Of a stretch of 64,000 bases of DNA, positions 9,682-19,585 are shown piece by piece. This DNA is from CAVVEQ01 sp963804865 (GTDB taxonomy: Bacteria; Chloroflexota; Anaerolineae; Anaerolineales; Anaerolineaceae): contig CAWDSH010000001.1 of the NCBI GenBank assembly GCA_963804865.1, positions 1,302,001-1,366,000 of the forward strand. The letters run 5' to 3'. How positions within the stretch are numbered: position 1 is the first letter of the stretch; each line of letters begins with the position of its first letter. Under the pieces are notes generated by a model that was not told the DNA's origin, ran no database searches, and saw nothing but the letters and a program-made list of their open reading frames with translations. Both the position numbers and the translations under genes were made by a program.

Positions 9682-9708
9682 GAGGAGCGGCGGCCAACGC
9701 CGCTCCTC
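9682..9708 (+). promoter_or_regulatory. Intercistronic hairpin between binding-protein and ATPase genes
   Basis: Perfect 11-bp stem GAGGAGCGGCG / CGCCGCTCCTC with a 5-base loop (9693-9697) and no T-run. An outer imperfect repeat (ACTTCTAAG near 9619, CTTAGAAG near 9658) lies just upstream. Such hairpins usually stabilise the 5' binding-protein message relative to the downstream transporter genes; that role is inferred. Confidence 0.6.
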
Positions 9709-9733
9709 CCATCAAAAGAACCGGATGGTTCCA

Positions 9734-11263
9734 ATGACAAAATCCAAAGAAGTTTCTCTGCTCGTCTCCATGCGCAATATCCATAAAGCCTTCCCTGGCG
9801 TTCAGGCTCTTGAGGATGTGGATTTTGACCTCAGACCTGGCGAAGTCCATGCATTGATGGGAGGTAATGGAGCGGGCAAGTCCACCTTGATCAAGGTATT
9901 AACCGGGGTTGAAAAGCCGGACAAGGGAAAAATCTACCTGTCGGGCAAGGAAGTGGTTATTAAATCCCCCATGCACGCACAGGAGCAGGGGATCAGTACG
10001 GTCTATCAAGAAGTAAATCTTTGTCCAAATCTTTCCGTTGCTGAAAACATCCTTATCGGTCGCGAGCCGATGAAACGCGGGGTTATCGATTGGAAAGCAA
10101 TGAATACCCAGGCAGCGGAAATACTCAAACGCATCCTGGGAATGGATATCGATGTTTCAAGAGTGTTGGGTTCCTATTCGGTTGCCATCCAACAAATGGT
10201 GGCAATTGCGCGCGCGTTGGAAATTGAATCTGCAAAAGTATTGATCCTGGATGAGCCAACTTCCAGTCTCTCGAGAAATGAGACTGAACAATTATTTACT
10301 GTTATGCGCAAATTACGAGGAGAGGGTGTGGGTATCATTTTCATCACCCATTTCATCGATCAAGTTTATGAGATTTCAGATCGCATTACCGTCATTCGCA
10401 ATGGGAAGCTCATTTGCAGCGAAGCCACAGCCAAGCTGCCAAAAATGGAGCTGGTTGTCAAAATGATTGGAAGAACCATCACTGCTCTTGATGACATGTC
10501 AAAGATCAAGGCAAAGACAAGTAAGAAAATCGGCGAGAAAAATATTTTACAGGCAGATAACCTGGGTAGGGTGGATTGGATAGAGCCCATGGATATTTCT
10601 CTACACAATGGCGAAGTCCTGGGCCTGGCTGGATTGGTGGGATCAGGGAGAACCGAGCTGGCAGGGCTTTTGTTTGGTCTTGAAGCACCCGATTCAGGAA
10701 AATTGGAGGTTGACGGCAGGAAGATCAACAAACATTCTCCCACCAATTCCATCATCCAGGGCATTGCGCTTTCGCCGGAAGATCGAAAGGCAGCAGGGAT
10801 CATTGATGATCTAACCGTGAGGGAAAATATCATCCTTGCCCTGCAGGCTGGCCAGGGATGGTTCAAACATCTGAATGATCAAAAACAAAACGAGATTGCC
10901 AATAAATTCATCAAGCTTCTCGAGATATCCACGCCAACCGCGGAGCAAATCGTAAAGAACCTGAGTGGTGGAAATCAGCAAAAGGTGATCTTGGCGCGCT
11001 GGCTTGCCACCAATCCCAAAGTGCTGATATTGGATGAGCCAACCCGGGGAATCGATGTTGGGACCAAAGCCGAGATTCAAAAACTGGTGCTTTCGCTGGC
11101 TGAAGAAGGTAAAGCGGTGATATTCATCTCATCCGAATTGGAAGAGGTCATGCGCTGCAGTCATCGCATTGCCGTACTAAATAATAAAAAGAAGATCGTT
11201 GAATACAGCGGGGATATCCAGGAAAATGTGCTTCTTGAAAAAATGGCAGGGAGTGAAGCATGA
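9734..11263 (+). CDS. Sugar ABC transporter ATP-binding protein (two ABC domains, CUT2)
   Basis: About 509 residues with two fused ATPase domains as in AraG/RbsA/YtfR. Domain 1 has Walker A GGNGAGKST near residue 50 and Walker B ILILDEPTSSL; domain 2 has the degenerate Walker A GLVGSGRTE typical of CUT2 importers and the signature LSGGNQQKVILARWL with LILDEPTRGIDVG. Possible starts are ATG 9734 and ATG 9725; neither has a strong ribosome site. It energises the two permeases downstream, and its stop overlaps the first permease start. Confidence 0.9.
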   Translation: MTKSKEVSLLVSMRNIHKAFPGVQALEDVDFDLRPGEVHALMGGNGAGKSTLIKVLTGVEKPDKGKIYLSGKEVVIKSPMHAQEQGISTVYQEVNLCPNLSVAENILIGREPMKRGVIDWKAMNTQAAEILKRILGMDIDVSRVLGSYSVAIQQMVAIARALEIESAKVLILDEPTSSLSRNETEQLFTVMRKLRGEGVGIIFITHFIDQVYEISDRITVIRNGKLICSEATAKLPKMELVVKMIGRTITALDDMSKIKAKTSKKIGEKNILQADNLGRVDWIEPMDISLHNGEVLGLAGLVGSGRTELAGLLFGLEAPDSGKLEVDGRKINKHSPTNSIIQGIALSPEDRKAAGIIDDLTVRENIILALQAGQGWFKHLNDQKQNEIANKFIKLLEISTPTAEQIVKNLSGGNQQKVILARWLATNPKVLILDEPTRGIDVGTKAEIQKLVLSLAEEGKAVIFISSELEEVMRCSHRIAVLNNKKKIVEYSGDIQENVLLEKMAGSEA

Positions 11264-12342
11264 AAACGCCAAGATACTCATTCAGCCTCAATAAATTAAC
11301 CGAGAGCCGGTTATTCCTCCCACTGGTCGCGCTAGCCATCATCCTGATCCTGGACGCCCTGTTCATTCCAGGCTTTTTTTCCGTGCAGGTACGGGACGGG
11401 GACCTTTATGGCCGGGTGATCGATATCGCACGTAATGCCTCCACGGTCATGGTATTGGCAATCGGGATGACCCTGGTCATCGCGACCGGGGGGATTGATC
11501 TATCCGTGGGAGCCGTGATGGCCATCGCTGCCTCTGTTGCAGCGATCATGATGAACCCGGTCATTATCGGATTGGAATTACCCCCGGACCTCATGAAGTT
11601 CATCAACGACCCTAACTTTACCTACTCCCCTCTCTGGGAAGTGATCATGGTGACCCTGATCGTGGCGACCATCTGCGGAATGTGGAATGGATTGCTGGTT
11701 GCACACATGAAAATCCAGCCCATGGTCGGCACGTTGATCCTGATGATTGCCGGGCGAGGTATTGCGCAATTGATCACCAACGGAGTCCGTATCCAGATTT
11801 TTTATAAGCCTTATGCCTTTATCGGTCAGGGATGGATCATCTTGCCATTCTCGTTATATATAGTAGCCATTCTATATATCATTACGTGGATATTCACCCG
11901 TAGAACCGCCATAGGCATGTTCATTGAATCCGTAGGCATAAATGCCAAAGCCAGTTTCTTTAGCGGCATCAATGAGAAGAAGATCAAGATGCTCGCCTAC
12001 ACCTTCTGCGGCTTTTGCGCCGGGATTGCAGGGCTGATCGCCAGTTCAAATATTAAAACATCGGACGCCAACAATATTGGAGACGGCATCGAATTGGATG
12101 CCATCCTTTCCGTTGTCATTGGTGGTACCTCCATGGCTGGCGGTCGATTCTCACTCCTGGCCAGTCTCATTGGCGCCATCGTCATTCAAGCCATCTCCAC
12201 ATCCATGTACGCAATAGGCGTTCCTGCATTTGCGATCAAGGCGATCAAGAGCGTCGTTGTGATATTTGTGATCGTCCTGTATTCGGAACAAGTCAGATCA
12301 TTCATCCGCAAGATCACCAACCGGAAAATGGTGCAATCATGA
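11260..12342 (+). CDS. Sugar ABC transporter permease 1 (YtfT/RbsC-like)
   Basis: 360-residue polytopic membrane protein of the CUT2 permease family. The hallmark 'GMTLVIATGGIDLSVGAVMAIAAS' region is at residues ~67-90 and 'DGIELDAILSVVIGGTSMAGG' near 270. Hydrophobicity supports eight to ten membrane helices. It starts with the ATGA overlap on the ATPase gene and ends overlapping the second permease, so the order is binding protein, ATPase, permease, permease as in ytfQRTyjfF. It probably forms a heterodimeric channel with the next product. Confidence 0.9.
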   Translation: MKTPRYSFSLNKLTESRLFLPLVALAIILILDALFIPGFFSVQVRDGDLYGRVIDIARNASTVMVLAIGMTLVIATGGIDLSVGAVMAIAASVAAIMMNPVIIGLELPPDLMKFINDPNFTYSPLWEVIMVTLIVATICGMWNGLLVAHMKIQPMVGTLILMIAGRGIAQLITNGVRIQIFYKPYAFIGQGWIILPFSLYIVAILYIITWIFTRRTAIGMFIESVGINAKASFFSGINEKKIKMLAYTFCGFCAGIAGLIASSNIKTSDANNIGDGIELDAILSVVIGGTSMAGGRFSLLASLIGAIVIQAISTSMYAIGVPAFAIKAIKSVVVIFVIVLYSEQVRSFIRKITNRKMVQS

Positions 12343-13946
12343 AAGATAAACTCCTTGCATTCATCCAAAAGAACCGGCAGTTCATCCCTCTATCAGCTAC
12401 TGCGCTCCTGGCAATCATCGCATATAGTGTGGGCGCATCGCTCTATCCCGGGATGAGGAATCCGCAAGTTTTCTTCAATATCTTTCGTAACAATTCATTT
12501 CTATTGGTAAGCGCGGTCGGAATGACGCTAGTCATCCTCTCAGGCGGTATAGATCTATCGGTAAGCGGAATGATCGCCCTCACCACCGTGATCACCGCAG
12601 CACTTTTGAGAGAGGGTTGGAATGCCTGGTTGGTCATCCTGCTGGTCATAGGGGTTGGAATGAGCCTGGGAGCGGTGATGGGGTGTTTCATTGCATACCT
12701 TAAAGCCCAACCCTGGATCGCCACGTTGGCAGGCATGTGGTTTACCAGGGGTATGTGCTTTTTTATCTCGGATGATGCCATATCCATCAGCAACCGCACA
12801 TTTGATCTTTTATCAAGAACCCGGATATTTATTCCTGGTCTGACAGAGTTCTTTGAAGCCCAGGGAAAAGTACCGCCGTATATCTCCATCCCGGTAGTTA
12901 CTTCCTTTGTGATATTTTTTGCTGGAATAATCCTCTCAAAATACACGCGTTTTGGGCGGAATATCTATGCCATTGGCGGCAACGAAGGCCGCAACGAGCA
13001 ATCAGCCCGCTTGATGGGTTTACCAGTGGATAAAACCAAGGTATTGGTTTACACCTTGAATGGCTTCTGCTCAGCTGTGGCAGGCGTTTTATACAGCATG
13101 TTTGTCACTTCCGGTCATGGTTTGTATGCTGACGGTTTCGAAATGGATGTGATCGCGTCTGTCGTCATGGGCGGCACCATGCTGTCCGGTGGAACTGGTT
13201 ATGTTTTCGGTACTTTATTTGGTGCCTTTATTTTCGGTTTAACTCAAACTTTAATCCAATTCATCGGCACACTCAGCTCGTGGTGGACAAAGATCGTCAT
13301 TGGCATCCTCACCCTGATTTTCATCGGTGTTCAGAGTCTGCTGAACCAATCAAAGGGTGGGCTAAAAAAGGAAGGTCAATTGACTGGCGAGGCTCTGAAG
13401 AAATACAAGCGAAAACGCCAATTAACAACCTTCGGAACCATTGCGGGGGTCGCAGTACTCATCCTGGCATGGATATTCCTTCCCCAGCTCAGGAATAAAG
13501 CAGGCATTGCGCCAACACCACAAGCGAGGAAATGCGAATTACAACCCTATCGCCAGGATCAAGCTGACAAGCTCATCGATGAAGGTGCCATCATTGTTTA
13601 CGAAAGGAATGGCGGACCGGAATGCATCGACGAGCTTTATGCTTTTTATCCTGATGGAAAAATCGTTGGTGATAACAACAAGGAGACCATTGAAAAGCAG
13701 ATCACCGTTACAGATCTGAACCTTCTCATGGGTGGGATCATCGATAATGGCTGGTTCACCGATGAGCTGTATGACACCTGGCATACACCCTGCGGTCAGT
13801 GCTATGGATATTATCTGACCGTGGTTCATGAAGATCAAGAGAAAACGGTCAAAGGTGTGGATGGTGGAACGGATGCCCCGTCATTGTACTGGCAGGTCAT
13901 TTCTATCGTAAAAGGTGCTGTTCCAAAATTTGATATTTCAGATTAG
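12339..13946 (+). CDS. Sugar ABC transporter permease 2 with fused extracytoplasmic domain (YjfF-like)
   Basis: Residues ~1-335 are a CUT2 permease (GMTLVILSGGIDLSVSGM near 65; DGFEMDVIASVVMGGTMLSGG near 265). Normal YjfF-type proteins end there. This one continues through a charged linker, an extra membrane helix (about residues 365-385) and a ~150-residue soluble domain with a CGQC pair and a 'VKGVDGGTDAP' motif, to a total of 535 residues. The predicted topology puts that tail outside the membrane. I do not recognise the tail as a named family; similar small external domains occur as free lipoproteins. No frameshift is needed to read through. Confidence 0.85.
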   Translation: MKDKLLAFIQKNRQFIPLSATALLAIIAYSVGASLYPGMRNPQVFFNIFRNNSFLLVSAVGMTLVILSGGIDLSVSGMIALTTVITAALLREGWNAWLVILLVIGVGMSLGAVMGCFIAYLKAQPWIATLAGMWFTRGMCFFISDDAISISNRTFDLLSRTRIFIPGLTEFFEAQGKVPPYISIPVVTSFVIFFAGIILSKYTRFGRNIYAIGGNEGRNEQSARLMGLPVDKTKVLVYTLNGFCSAVAGVLYSMFVTSGHGLYADGFEMDVIASVVMGGTMLSGGTGYVFGTLFGAFIFGLTQTLIQFIGTLSSWWTKIVIGILTLIFIGVQSLLNQSKGGLKKEGQLTGEALKKYKRKRQLTTFGTIAGVAVLILAWIFLPQLRNKAGIAPTPQARKCELQPYRQDQADKLIDEGAIIVYERNGGPECIDELYAFYPDGKIVGDNNKETIEKQITVTDLNLLMGGIIDNGWFTDELYDTWHTPCGQCYGYYLTVVHEDQEKTVKGVDGGTDAPSLYWQVISIVKGAVPKFDISD

Positions 13947-13975
13947 CGTATTTCGACTTGATAGGAATAAATGAG

Positions 13976-14890
13976 ATGAAGAGAAATACAAATAAATTGA
14001 TCCTCTTTATAGTCCTCGCAATCGTGTCTCTTGGATGTAAGTATATAGTTGTCCCAAAAGACCTGATCGTGGAAAAAGTGGAAAGCGAATTATGGGGCGC
14101 GGTGATCACCAACGTAACCCAAACGGATGCAGGTGATCTGCATATCGATATCACCATACAGAACAAAACCGGCGAATGGAGCAGTATGCGCGCGGTTGAT
14201 GGGGAACCTGCAATTCTTAAGAGCAGCGGGAATACCCAGGAATGTGACGTCGTCTTCGTAGGAACGGGAGGGTATCGCCTTGCTCCCGGCTTCCAGATGC
14301 GCGGTTACACGACCGGCACCAAGTTCGAGCCTCTAACACAAATGATCTATGTCGAATGTAAGGGTGCCACGGCCGAACCTGGCGCAACATTGACTATCGA
14401 TTACATTTATTTCAACGGCGATCTCGATTATTACCACCAGGAAGACATCAAGTCCGAGGGAACAATGGAATTATCCCTGGATGAGATAGCCGCGGATCTA
14501 AAATACCCAGTGTACGAAGCTATCGATGGCCTGGCAATTCCTGTAGATGCTGAAATCCCTGCCATCAGTGAAAATGTCGTCAAACTTCTCGATATACAGC
14601 GCACAGAAGAAGGCTTTGAATTTACCTGGGAAAATTTCAATCCCACCGAATTTGCCCTTAAAACACATATCGGGACTCCTCCCGTCATCGGTGAAGCAGG
14701 CATTCTCTATGGAGTCTTTCAGATCATGGACCTGGCATCCGTGCCGTTGACACCCGCAAGCGGGAAAGTAGAGTGGACAACCAAAATGCAGGTACCTGCT
14801 GATGAAAAGGGCTTTTACATATTGTTAAGTGTGGAATCCAAACAGATGCGGATGTATGTAAACCATCTTATCGATATTACCGACAAGTAG
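13976..14890 (+). CDS. Lipoprotein of unknown function in the arabinose operon
   Basis: 304 residues from ATG 13976 (AGGAA upstream; the frame could also start at 13958). It has a short signal peptide with lipobox VSLGC (Cys ~20), then an all-beta-looking external domain with a 'VTNVTQTDAGDLHIDITIQNKTGEW' segment typical of Ig-like or DUF4352-like folds, and a second half rich in beta strands. No catalytic motif was seen. Its place between the importer and araB suggests a surface role in sugar capture or cell-envelope sensing, but this is a guess. Confidence 0.6.
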   Translation: MKRNTNKLILFIVLAIVSLGCKYIVVPKDLIVEKVESELWGAVITNVTQTDAGDLHIDITIQNKTGEWSSMRAVDGEPAILKSSGNTQECDVVFVGTGGYRLAPGFQMRGYTTGTKFEPLTQMIYVECKGATAEPGATLTIDYIYFNGDLDYYHQEDIKSEGTMELSLDEIAADLKYPVYEAIDGLAIPVDAEIPAISENVVKLLDIQRTEEGFEFTWENFNPTEFALKTHIGTPPVIGEAGILYGVFQIMDLASVPLTPASGKVEWTTKMQVPADEKGFYILLSVESKQMRMYVNHLIDITDK

Positions 14891-14929
14891 TGACATGAAG
14901 AATAGAAGCTCGCTGAGGAGGACAGGAAC

Positions 14930-16597
14930 ATGAAATATGCCATCGGCGTCGATTTTGGAACAGAGAGTGGGCGCGCAGTCCTGGTGGATGTTGCGGATGG
15001 TCGTGAAGTGGCTACCGCGGTCTATCCGTATTCCCATGGCGTGATCGATGAGACCCTTCCGGATGCTGGGGCGCGCCTGGAGCCGGATTGGGCTCTTCAG
15101 GATCCCGAAGATTACATTCGTACCTTTAAAACCACCATCCCGGATGTGTTGAAACAATCAAGGATCGATCCGGCGGATGTGATTGGCATCGGTATCGACT
15201 TTACCGCCTGTACCATGATGCCGGTCAAGGCGGATGGCACTCCTTTATGCACCTTGCCGGAATTCCGCAACCGCCCACATGCATGGGTAAAACTATGGAA
15301 ACATCATGCCGCCCAGCCTGAAGCCGATCAAATCAACGCCACCGCTCGAAAAATGGGTGAAGGATGGCTGAATCGTTATGGCGGGAAGATCTCGTCGGAA
15401 TGGTTTTTTGCCAAGACCCTGCAGATCCTTAATGAGGCTCCGGAAATCTATGACGCTGCAGATCGATTGCTTGAAGCCGCCGATTGGGTGATCTGGCAAC
15501 TCACCGGCAAAGAAAGCCGCAATAGCTGCACTGCCGGATACAAGGCTATTTGGTCAAAACGGGAAGGATTCCCAAAACCCGAATATTTTGCCGCGCTGCA
15601 TCCAAAGCTGAAAAACGTGGTCGATGAAAAGATGTCCCGCAAGATCTCAGCCATCGGGGAACGCGCGGGTGGACTGACCGAACAAGCTGCAAGCTGGACG
15701 GGATTGAAGCCGGGGACAGCTGTTGCCATAGCCAATGTAGATGCCCACGTGGCAGTGCCGGCTGCAACTGTAACAGAACCTGGACGCATGGTCATGATCA
15801 TGGGGACATCCACCTGCGATATGGTTCTCGGCACCGAGGAACACATTGTGCCAGGGATGTGCGGTTATGTCGAAGATGGCATCATCCCCGGGTACTTTGG
15901 GTATGAAGCGGGACAATCCTGCGTGGGAGATCATTTCGCGTGGTTTGTGAACAACTGTGTACCGCAAGAGTATCAACAGGAAGCCAAATCGCGCGGGATC
16001 GATATCCACCAACTGCTGGAAGAAAAAGCCGGGAGACTAAAGGTTGGTGAAAGCGGACTGCTGGCGCTGGATTGGTGGAATGGCAACCGTTCCGTCCTGG
16101 TGGATGTAGACCTCACCGGGCTTTTACTGGGCGCCACACTGGCCACCAAACCGGAGGAGATCTACCGGGCGTTGATCGAAGCAACCGCTTATGGGAAACG
16201 CATCATCATTGAGACCTTTCAGAAAAACGGTGTGCCCATCCACGAGCTTGTAGCTTGCGGTGGTTTGCCCGAAAAGAACAAACTGTTGATGCAGATTTAT
16301 GCGGATGTAATCGGATTGCCTATTCGAGTGAGCGCTTCCAAGCAGACCCCTGCCCTCGGATCCGCAATGTTTGGAGCCGTGGCAGCTGGAAAATCCGCTG
16401 GAGGTTACGACACGATCTACGACGCAGCACAAAAAATGGCGCACCTAAAGGATGAAACCTATACCCCAAATCCCGAAAACCAGAAAGCGTATGAAAAAAT
16501 CTACGCGGAATATGTCGTTTTGCACGATTACTTTGGGCGCGGTGCAAATGACGTCATGAAACGACTAAAAGCCATTCGAGCTGAGGCTAGAAAGTGA
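14930..16597 (+). CDS. araB: L-ribulokinase
   Basis: Phosphorylates L-ribulose to L-ribulose 5-phosphate in L-arabinose catabolism. 555 residues, usual for AraB and longer than xylulokinases. It is an FGGY kinase: ATP/sugar motif GVDFGTESGRAVLVD at residues 5-19, GIGIDFTACTMMPV near 86 (AraB-specific 'TAC'), GTSTCDMVLG near 290 and the carboxyl 'ACGGLPEKNKLLMQIYADV' region near 440. A GAGGAGGACAGG ribosome site precedes the ATG. It is followed at once by araD and araA. Confidence 0.93.
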   Translation: MKYAIGVDFGTESGRAVLVDVADGREVATAVYPYSHGVIDETLPDAGARLEPDWALQDPEDYIRTFKTTIPDVLKQSRIDPADVIGIGIDFTACTMMPVKADGTPLCTLPEFRNRPHAWVKLWKHHAAQPEADQINATARKMGEGWLNRYGGKISSEWFFAKTLQILNEAPEIYDAADRLLEAADWVIWQLTGKESRNSCTAGYKAIWSKREGFPKPEYFAALHPKLKNVVDEKMSRKISAIGERAGGLTEQAASWTGLKPGTAVAIANVDAHVAVPAATVTEPGRMVMIMGTSTCDMVLGTEEHIVPGMCGYVEDGIIPGYFGYEAGQSCVGDHFAWFVNNCVPQEYQQEAKSRGIDIHQLLEEKAGRLKVGESGLLALDWWNGNRSVLVDVDLTGLLLGATLATKPEEIYRALIEATAYGKRIIIETFQKNGVPIHELVACGGLPEKNKLLMQIYADVIGLPIRVSASKQTPALGSAMFGAVAAGKSAGGYDTIYDAAQKMAHLKDETYTPNPENQKAYEKIYAEYVVLHDYFGRGANDVMKRLKAIRAEARK

Positions 16598-16603
16598 TAC
16601 TCC

Positions 16604-17246
16604 GTGCTTGAAAAGTTAAAAGAAGAACTTCTGCAACTCAATCTTGGAACTACCCAGGAACAACCTGGTGGCATGGACTGCCGGCAACGTCAGTGCCCGG
16701 GACACCGAAAGTGGACTGGTAGCCATCAAACCCAGTGGGGTCCGGTATGAAGATCTCAAGGCTAGTGACATGGTTGTCCTGGACCTGGATGGAAATATCG
16801 TGGAGGGCAATCTTAAGCCTTCCTCAGACACTGCCAGCCATTTATACATTTATCGCCATCGACCAGATGTAAATGGTGTGGTTCATACCCACTCACGGTA
16901 TGCCACTGCGTTTGCAGCGGTCGGAAAACCGATCCCGTGTATTCTCACCGCCATGGGAGACGAATTTGGCGGTCCCATCCCTTGTGGTGGGTTTGCGTTG
17001 ATCGGCGATGAAGAGATCGGGAAACTGGTGGTGGATAGCATTGGTGATTCTCCCGCGGTACTGCTTAAAAATCATGGCGTCTTTACCATCGGTAAAACCC
17101 CCATGGCTGCGGTCAAGGCAGCCGTGATGACCGAGGATGTGGCTGCCACGGTCTGGCTGGCCATGTCGCTGGGGACTCCGAATGTGATCGCACCCGATGA
17201 TGTAAAGAAACTACATGACAGGTATACCAATGTGTACGGGCAATAA
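16604..17246 (+). CDS. araD: L-ribulose-5-phosphate 4-epimerase (one-base frameshift)
   Basis: Converts L-ribulose 5-phosphate to D-xylulose 5-phosphate. From GTG 16604 the protein reads VLEKLKEELLQLN, then the frame breaks at 16643-16645; removing one T of 'CTTGG' restores 'LNLELPRNNLVAWTAGNVSARD', the standard AraD amino end. The rest is intact: substrate-binding GNVS and KPSGV, and metal ligands in VHTHSRYATAFAAVGKPIP (HxH) plus a later His in LLKNHGVFT. Restored length ~213 residues, near the family norm of ~230. An in-frame TTG at 16644 could give a protein lacking only 14 residues. Confidence 0.9.
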
Positions 17247-17273
17247 CATACTGGATTTTACAGGAGTGCAACA

Positions 17274-18782
17274 ATGATCGATCTAAAAAAATTGGAAGTA
17301 TGGTTTGTGACCGGCAGCCAGCATCTTTACGGTCCCAAGACGCTCGAACAGGTGGCAAAAGATTCACTTGAGATCAGCAATTCTTTTAATTCTTCGTCCC
17401 AAATTCCTGTTTCCGTTGTTTTTAAGCCCGTATTGACCACTTCCGCGGAAATCAAGCAATTATGCCTTGAAGCCAATAGTGATAAGAAATGCATCGGCCT
17501 GATCACCTGGATGCATACTTTTTCACCTGCCCAAATGTGGATCGCCGGGTTAAAACAACTGGTAAAGCCTTTTGTTCATCTTCATACACAATTCAATCGC
17601 GAGATCCCATGGTCCGAGATCGACATGGATTTCATGAATCTCAATCAATCCGCTCACGGTGACCGGGAATACGGGTTCATTGGCAGCCGATTACGCCTGG
17701 ATCGAAAAGTTGTCGTTGGTCACTGGCAGGATGAAGACGTGCGTGCGAGTTTGGGCGTATGGTCACGGGCAGCGGCTGCCTGGGCTGATTGGCAGGGTGC
17801 CAGGATCGCCCGTTTTGGCGACAACATGCGGGATGTTGCTGTTACGGAAGGGGATAAGGTCGAAGCGCAGATACAACTGGGATATGCGGTACACGGGTAT
17901 GGTGTTGGCGACCTGGTCAAAGCAGTGAACGAAGCCGCTGATGCGGACGTCGATAAAATGGTGAAAGCCTATCTTGACGAGTACGATGTCGTCCCGGTAC
18001 TAAAACCGGGCGGAGAACGTCATGCTTCCCTGCGGGAAGGTGCCCGCATCGAAGTCGGTATGCGCAACTTCCTTGAGAAAGGTGATTTCAAAGCATTCAC
18101 CACCACCTTTGAAGACCTTCACGGGCTCGCTCAGCTGCCCGGGCTGGCAGTGCAACGCTTAATGCGCGACGGTTACGGTTTCGGCGCAGAAGGCGACTGG
18201 AAAACCTCCGCCCTTGTGCGCGCCATGAAAGTGATGAGCGCGGGTCTGCCGGGTGGGGTCAGCTTCATGGAGGATTACACCTATCACCTGACTCCAGGGA
18301 GCGAGAAAGTGCTGGGTGCGCATATGCTTGAAATATGTGAATCCATCGCATCCAATAAACCAAAACTCGAAATTCTCCCTTTATCGATCGGTGGGAAAGC
18401 TGATCCGGTGCGCCTGATCTTCGATGCCAACACTGGACCGGCGATCGGGGTATCCATGATGGATATGGGTCAGCGTTTCCGCATGGTCGCCAACGTGGTG
18501 GACGTTGTCCCAACGGAAAAACCGCTGCCCAAGCTCCCGGTGGCACGGGCGCTTTGGCTGCCACGTCCAAACCTGAAGACCGCCGCGGCTGCCTGGATCT
18601 ATGCCGGTGGTGCGCATCATACTTCCTTCAGTTATGCTGTCACCGCAGAACACATGCTTGATTTTGCCGAAATGGCAGGAATCGAATTCCTGCTCATCGA
18701 CGAGAACACCCGGCTGGAAAGTTTCAAAGAGAAATTGCGCTGGAATGAGCTCTATTACTTATTAGCCAAAGGAATTGGATAA
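17274..18782 (+). CDS. araA: L-arabinose isomerase
   Basis: Interconverts L-arabinose and L-ribulose, the first step of the pathway completed by araB and araD upstream. 502 residues, as expected. Diagnostic segments: EVWFVTGSQHLYG at the amino end, HLHTQFNREIPW near 103, FMNLNQSAHGDREYGFIGSR near 122 and GGAHHTSFSYAV near 445 (active-site His). An AGGAG site lies before ATG 17274. It is the last gene before a strong terminator, so the whole importer-araBDA set is likely one transcription unit. Confidence 0.95.
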   Translation: MIDLKKLEVWFVTGSQHLYGPKTLEQVAKDSLEISNSFNSSSQIPVSVVFKPVLTTSAEIKQLCLEANSDKKCIGLITWMHTFSPAQMWIAGLKQLVKPFVHLHTQFNREIPWSEIDMDFMNLNQSAHGDREYGFIGSRLRLDRKVVVGHWQDEDVRASLGVWSRAAAAWADWQGARIARFGDNMRDVAVTEGDKVEAQIQLGYAVHGYGVGDLVKAVNEAADADVDKMVKAYLDEYDVVPVLKPGGERHASLREGARIEVGMRNFLEKGDFKAFTTTFEDLHGLAQLPGLAVQRLMRDGYGFGAEGDWKTSALVRAMKVMSAGLPGGVSFMEDYTYHLTPGSEKVLGAHMLEICESIASNKPKLEILPLSIGGKADPVRLIFDANTGPAIGVSMMDMGQRFRMVANVVDVVPTEKPLPKLPVARALWLPRPNLKTAAAAWIYAGGAHHTSFSYAVTAEHMLDFAEMAGIEFLLIDENTRLESFKEKLRWNELYYLLAKGIG

Positions 18783-18797
18783 AAGGGTTTCTTCATG

Positions 18798-18830
18798 AAA
18801 ACGGCCTCCAGGATTGGAGGTCGTTTTCGT
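18798..18830 (+). terminator. Rho-independent terminator after araA
   Basis: Stem 18798-18810 (AAAACGGCCTCCA) with 18815-18827 (TGGAGGTCGTTTT), 4-base loop, one G-T pair, ending in a T-rich tract. It sits 15 bases after the araA stop. Confidence 0.9.
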
Positions 18831-18862
18831 TTATAGAAATCCTTACCAGGACTCTAGCAGCT

Positions 18863-18880
18863 ATTGAGAGTATTTTCTAA
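18863..18880 (+). repeat. Direct repeat copy 1 flanking the MFS remnant
   Basis: ATTGAGAGTATTTTCTAA; 17 of 18 bases match the copy at 19586-19603. Both are preceded by TAGCAG. The stop codon of the truncated MFS frame lies inside this copy. Confidence 0.6.
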
Positions 18881-19538
18881 GCCTGGCCAAAAAGTTGGAT
18901 CAATCCATTCGAAGTGCCTTCTGGTGTGGGATGGGTGATTTCGGCTGCGTATTGCATCCCGATTGGACCTGCGCCGATCAAGAAAAATCCCAACGCAAAA
19001 GCAGAGACGAACAGCAGCCAGGCAAGATGTTGCGTAGGTTAATCCGAATCAATTCAGGGATTGCCAGGATAAATCCAAGGAGAATATATCTTTTACGTTT
19101 ATGCTGTTTATCGGAGAATGGCGGGATTATAACGGCACCCAAAACACCTCCAACAGCATCAGGGCACCCAGCGTACCTGCATCGGTGGGAGTGAAACCCC
19201 TGGGGCGGATGATATTCTCGACCCAAGTGGCGACGCCATTGAAAATGCCCATTCCTATAAAGAAAAACAAGAAGATAATACCAGAAGTATTTCACTTTTA
19301 ATGCATGCAGCCCATCGAGCATGAGTGCGCGCACCTGTCCGGCGGGCAGGGTGGTGAGCTGGTTTCTCGCGGGCAAAAATCAGAAAAAACACAGCAGAGA
19401 AAGCAGCTATGCCCCAAAAAGGAGCTGCACCTGCGGGATGGATGCTCACTTGGACACGGCTGTATGGTCAGGTTGATCAACATGAAAACACCTAAAACAA
19501 CAGCGGTATCCATACAGGCGGTAAGATTTATCAGCCAT
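18877..19538 (-). pseudogene. Decayed MFS transporter
   Basis: Translating the minus strand in shifting frames gives ordered pieces of one major-facilitator protein: MADKSYRLYGYR... LGVFMLINLTIQ from ATG 19538, then FWGIAAFSAVFFLIFAREKPA, RALMLDGLHALKVKYFW, ATWVENIIRPRGFTPTDAG, GVLGAVIIPPFSDK and finally SAFALGFFLIGAGPIGMQY ... LIQLFGQA before a stop at 18877-18879. Several frame changes are needed, about 130 residues (helices 2-5) are missing after LTIQ, and the carboxyl third is absent. This is a true pseudogene, unlike the single-indel genes elsewhere. Its original substrate is unknown. Confidence 0.8.
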
Positions 19539-19585
19539 GAATCGCACCTCTTTCAAACCAATCATTACAGATTAGCAGTATTGCG

